From NCBI RefSeq assembly GCF_040026395.1, contig NZ_CP157278.1, positions 3,720,001 to 3,784,000 on the forward strand: a stretch of 64,000 bases of DNA. The letters are read 5' to 3'. This document shows, piece after piece, positions 62,520 to 64,000 of the stretch; position 1 is the first letter of the stretch, and the number at the start of each line of letters is the position of its first letter. Source of the DNA: Pedobacter lusitanus. GTDB lineage: Bacteria; Bacteroidota; Bacteroidia; Sphingobacteriales; Sphingobacteriaceae. The position numbers and the translations under genes are program-made. A model generated the notes under the pieces. It was not told the DNA's origin. It did not search any database and worked only from the letters and a program-made list of their open reading frames with translations.

Positions 62520-63287
62520 ATGAATTACCCATTGAATAATATCCCGGTACGTCCAGTAAAACCTCGCCAGAGCGGCATAACTATGGTGATGGACAAGGGC
62601 CTCAGTTTGAGACAGACAGAAGATTTTATTGATGTTGCTGGTATCCATTCCGACATCGTGAAATTAGGTTGGGCAACATCTTTTGTTACCCCTAAATTAA
62701 AAGAGAAATTAGAAATATACCGGAGTGCAGGTATTCCTACTTATTTTGGTGGTACTTTGTTCGAAGCGTTTGTCATCCGTAATCAGTTTGAAGATTATAT
62801 CCGTGTACTGGAGCAATTCGGTATGGAATACGCAGAGGTGTCTGATGGATCTATCGAAATTGAACATGATCTGAAATGTGAATACATCAATAAGTTATCC
62901 AAACATGTAACGGTAATATCAGAAGTAGGATCTAAAGATGCTACAAAAATATTTGCACCATACAAATGGATTAAGCTGATGAATGCTGAAATTGAAGCCG
63001 GATCCTGGAAGGTAATTGCTGAGGCAAGAGAAGGTGGAAATGTAGGTATATACAGAGGATCAGGCGAAGTACGGGAAGGATTGGTAGACGAGATCTTAAC
63101 GCAGATACCAGCAGAAACTATTATCTGGGAAGCTCCGCAAAAAGAACAGCAGGTTTGGTTTATCAAATTGATTGGCAGTAATGTGAATCTGGGTAATATT
63201 GCTCCTGCTGAAGTTATTCCTTTGGAAACTATACGTTTAGGGCTGAGAGGGGATACATTTGATTACTTCCTTAACTTAAGTAAATAA
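62520..63287 (+). CDS. comA: Phosphosulfolactate synthase
   Basis: A 255-residue TIM-barrel of the ComA family. Landmarks are TMVMDKGLSLRQTEDFIDVAG, DIVKLGWATSFV, YFGGTLFEAFV, AEVSDGSIEI, SEVGSKDA and EAREGGNVGIYRG. ComA adds sulfite to phosphoenolpyruvate, giving phosphosulfolactate; in methanogens this leads to coenzyme M. In Bacteroidota the product more plausibly feeds sulfolactate or cysteate for sulfonolipids (inference). No comB or comC is adjacent. aroE follows after 31 bases. Confidence 0.88.
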   Translation: MNYPLNNIPVRPVKPRQSGITMVMDKGLSLRQTEDFIDVAGIHSDIVKLGWATSFVTPKLKEKLEIYRSAGIPTYFGGTLFEAFVIRNQFEDYIRVLEQFGMEYAEVSDGSIEIEHDLKCEYINKLSKHVTVISEVGSKDATKIFAPYKWIKLMNAEIEAGSWKVIAEAREGGNVGIYRGSGEVREGLVDEILTQIPAETIIWEAPQKEQQVWFIKLIGSNVNLGNIAPAEVIPLETIRLGLRGDTFDYFLNLSK

Positions 63288-63318
63288 CCGGTTGCCCGGC
63301 ATGCTGCAGATACATAAT

Positions 63319-64000
63319 ATGAGAACATTCGGACTAATTGGTTATCCGCTGTCACATTCTTTTTCAAAGAAATTCTTCACTGAGAAGTTTGAGAAGGAAG
63401 GAATTGCAGAACATAAATATGAACTCTTCCCAATTGAAAATATAGCTGCCGTAATCTCTTTGATTGCGGCAGATAATTCTTTAAGCGGGCTGAATGTAAC
63501 GATCCCTCATAAAGTTGGTGTAATGCCTTATCTGAATGAGCTTGATGCTGCTGCTGAAAAGATCGGGGCAGTGAATTGTATCTCCATTAAACATAAGGAT
63601 GGACAATCGATACTCAAGGGGTATAATACTGATGCGTTTGGGTTTCAGGAATCACTTAAGCCCTTTCTAAAAGCACATCATACGCATGCACTGATACTAG
63701 GTGACGGAGGTGCTGCCAAAGCAGTGAAATATGTGCTGGATCAATTAAATATCTCCTATCTTTCAGTAGTCCGGACAGCCGCTCCTGACGCAATTTTATA
63801 TGCTGATCTGACTCAGGAACTTATTGATAAACACCAGGTAATCATTAATACAACGCCTTTAGGTACTTTTCCAAATGTTGAGGCTGCGCCGGACATACCT
63901 TATCATTGGCTTAAGCCACAGCACCTGGCATATGATCTGGTTTATAACCCGGAAGAGACTGAGTTCCTGAAACGTGCCAGAGCACAGGGCGCTGCGGTTA
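63319..64000 (+). CDS. aroE: Shikimate dehydrogenase, 3' end beyond the window
   Basis: The open frame starts at ATG 63319 (MRTFGLIGYPLSHSFSKKFF) and runs 227 codons to the window end without a stop. An in-frame ATG at 63301 would add six residues not typical of the family. LSHSFS and LNVTIPHK (catalytic Lys) bind shikimate. LILGDGGAAKAVKYVL is the NADP loop, with second Gly as Asp-Gly-Gly. It reduces dehydroshikimate to shikimate, upstream of chorismate and the trp genes of this window. Confidence 0.92.
   Translation, partial: MRTFGLIGYPLSHSFSKKFFTEKFEKEGIAEHKYELFPIENIAAVISLIAADNSLSGLNVTIPHKVGVMPYLNELDAAAEKIGAVNCISIKHKDGQSILKGYNTDAFGFQESLKPFLKAHHTHALILGDGGAAKAVKYVLDQLNISYLSVVRTAAPDAILYADLTQELIDKHQVIINTTPLGTFPNVEAAPDIPYHWLKPQHLAYDLVYNPEETEFLKRARAQGAAV

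Overview
The window reads as chromosomal DNA of a Bacteroidota bacterium close to Pedobacter (Sphingobacteriaceae). The reasons are the protein repertoire, the Bacteroidota promoter form (TTTG or TTG, 18-21 bp, TAnnTTTG) before many genes, the near absence of Shine-Dalgarno sequences, and 16S genes that end in GGAATACCTCCTTTCT. Genus assignment is by pattern recognition only.

Layout. 1-4375: end of a rhamnose-type isomerase gene, an FGGY sugar kinase and lutABC, one tight operon that would take a 6-deoxysugar towards lactate and oxidise the lactate. 4476-8506: carbohydrate porin, small outer-membrane barrel and GH3 hexosaminidase. 8591-11004: flavohemoglobin with a divergent Rrf2 regulator (NO defence) and an exported thioredoxin-like protein. 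11123-17299: AddAB-like helicase-nuclease pair. 17405-23584: pdhB, tex, an MFS exporter with an NTF2-like protein, and an AraC regulator. 23621-25638: prfH and rtcB, a ribosome rescue and RNA repair operon, with a predicted leader of about 460 nt. 26340-26644: two remarkable palindromic arrays built of 11-bp units.

26901-40026 holds two complete rRNA operons (16S, tRNA-Ile, tRNA-Ala, 23S, 5S) as 6-kb direct repeats, each with twin promoters. They flank a 1-kb island carrying a zeta-toxin-like kinase gene and a small overlapping partner. An Lrp regulator follows.

40690-40968 is the most unusual segment. It holds two tandem tRNA-like genes with a leucine-type D-arm, anticodon GUC, U37, G73, an encoded CCA and variable regions of 39 and 74 nt. 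The two copies differ by compensatory changes in the acceptor, D and variable stems, which indicates that the fold is maintained.

41153-64000: a PI-PLC-like lipoprotein and a cytochrome b-like membrane protein. A trpEGC operon follows behind a Trp-codon leader peptide and terminator (attenuation). Then come hflX, rbfA, an M23 peptidase, small envelope proteins, a lipid kinase and an App1-like phosphatase. After these are a DUF1501/DUF1800 pair, aat, a SNF2 helicase, two secreted proteins, an ALDH7-type dehydrogenase, a TPR protein, comA (phosphosulfolactate synthase) and the start of aroE, cut by the window end.
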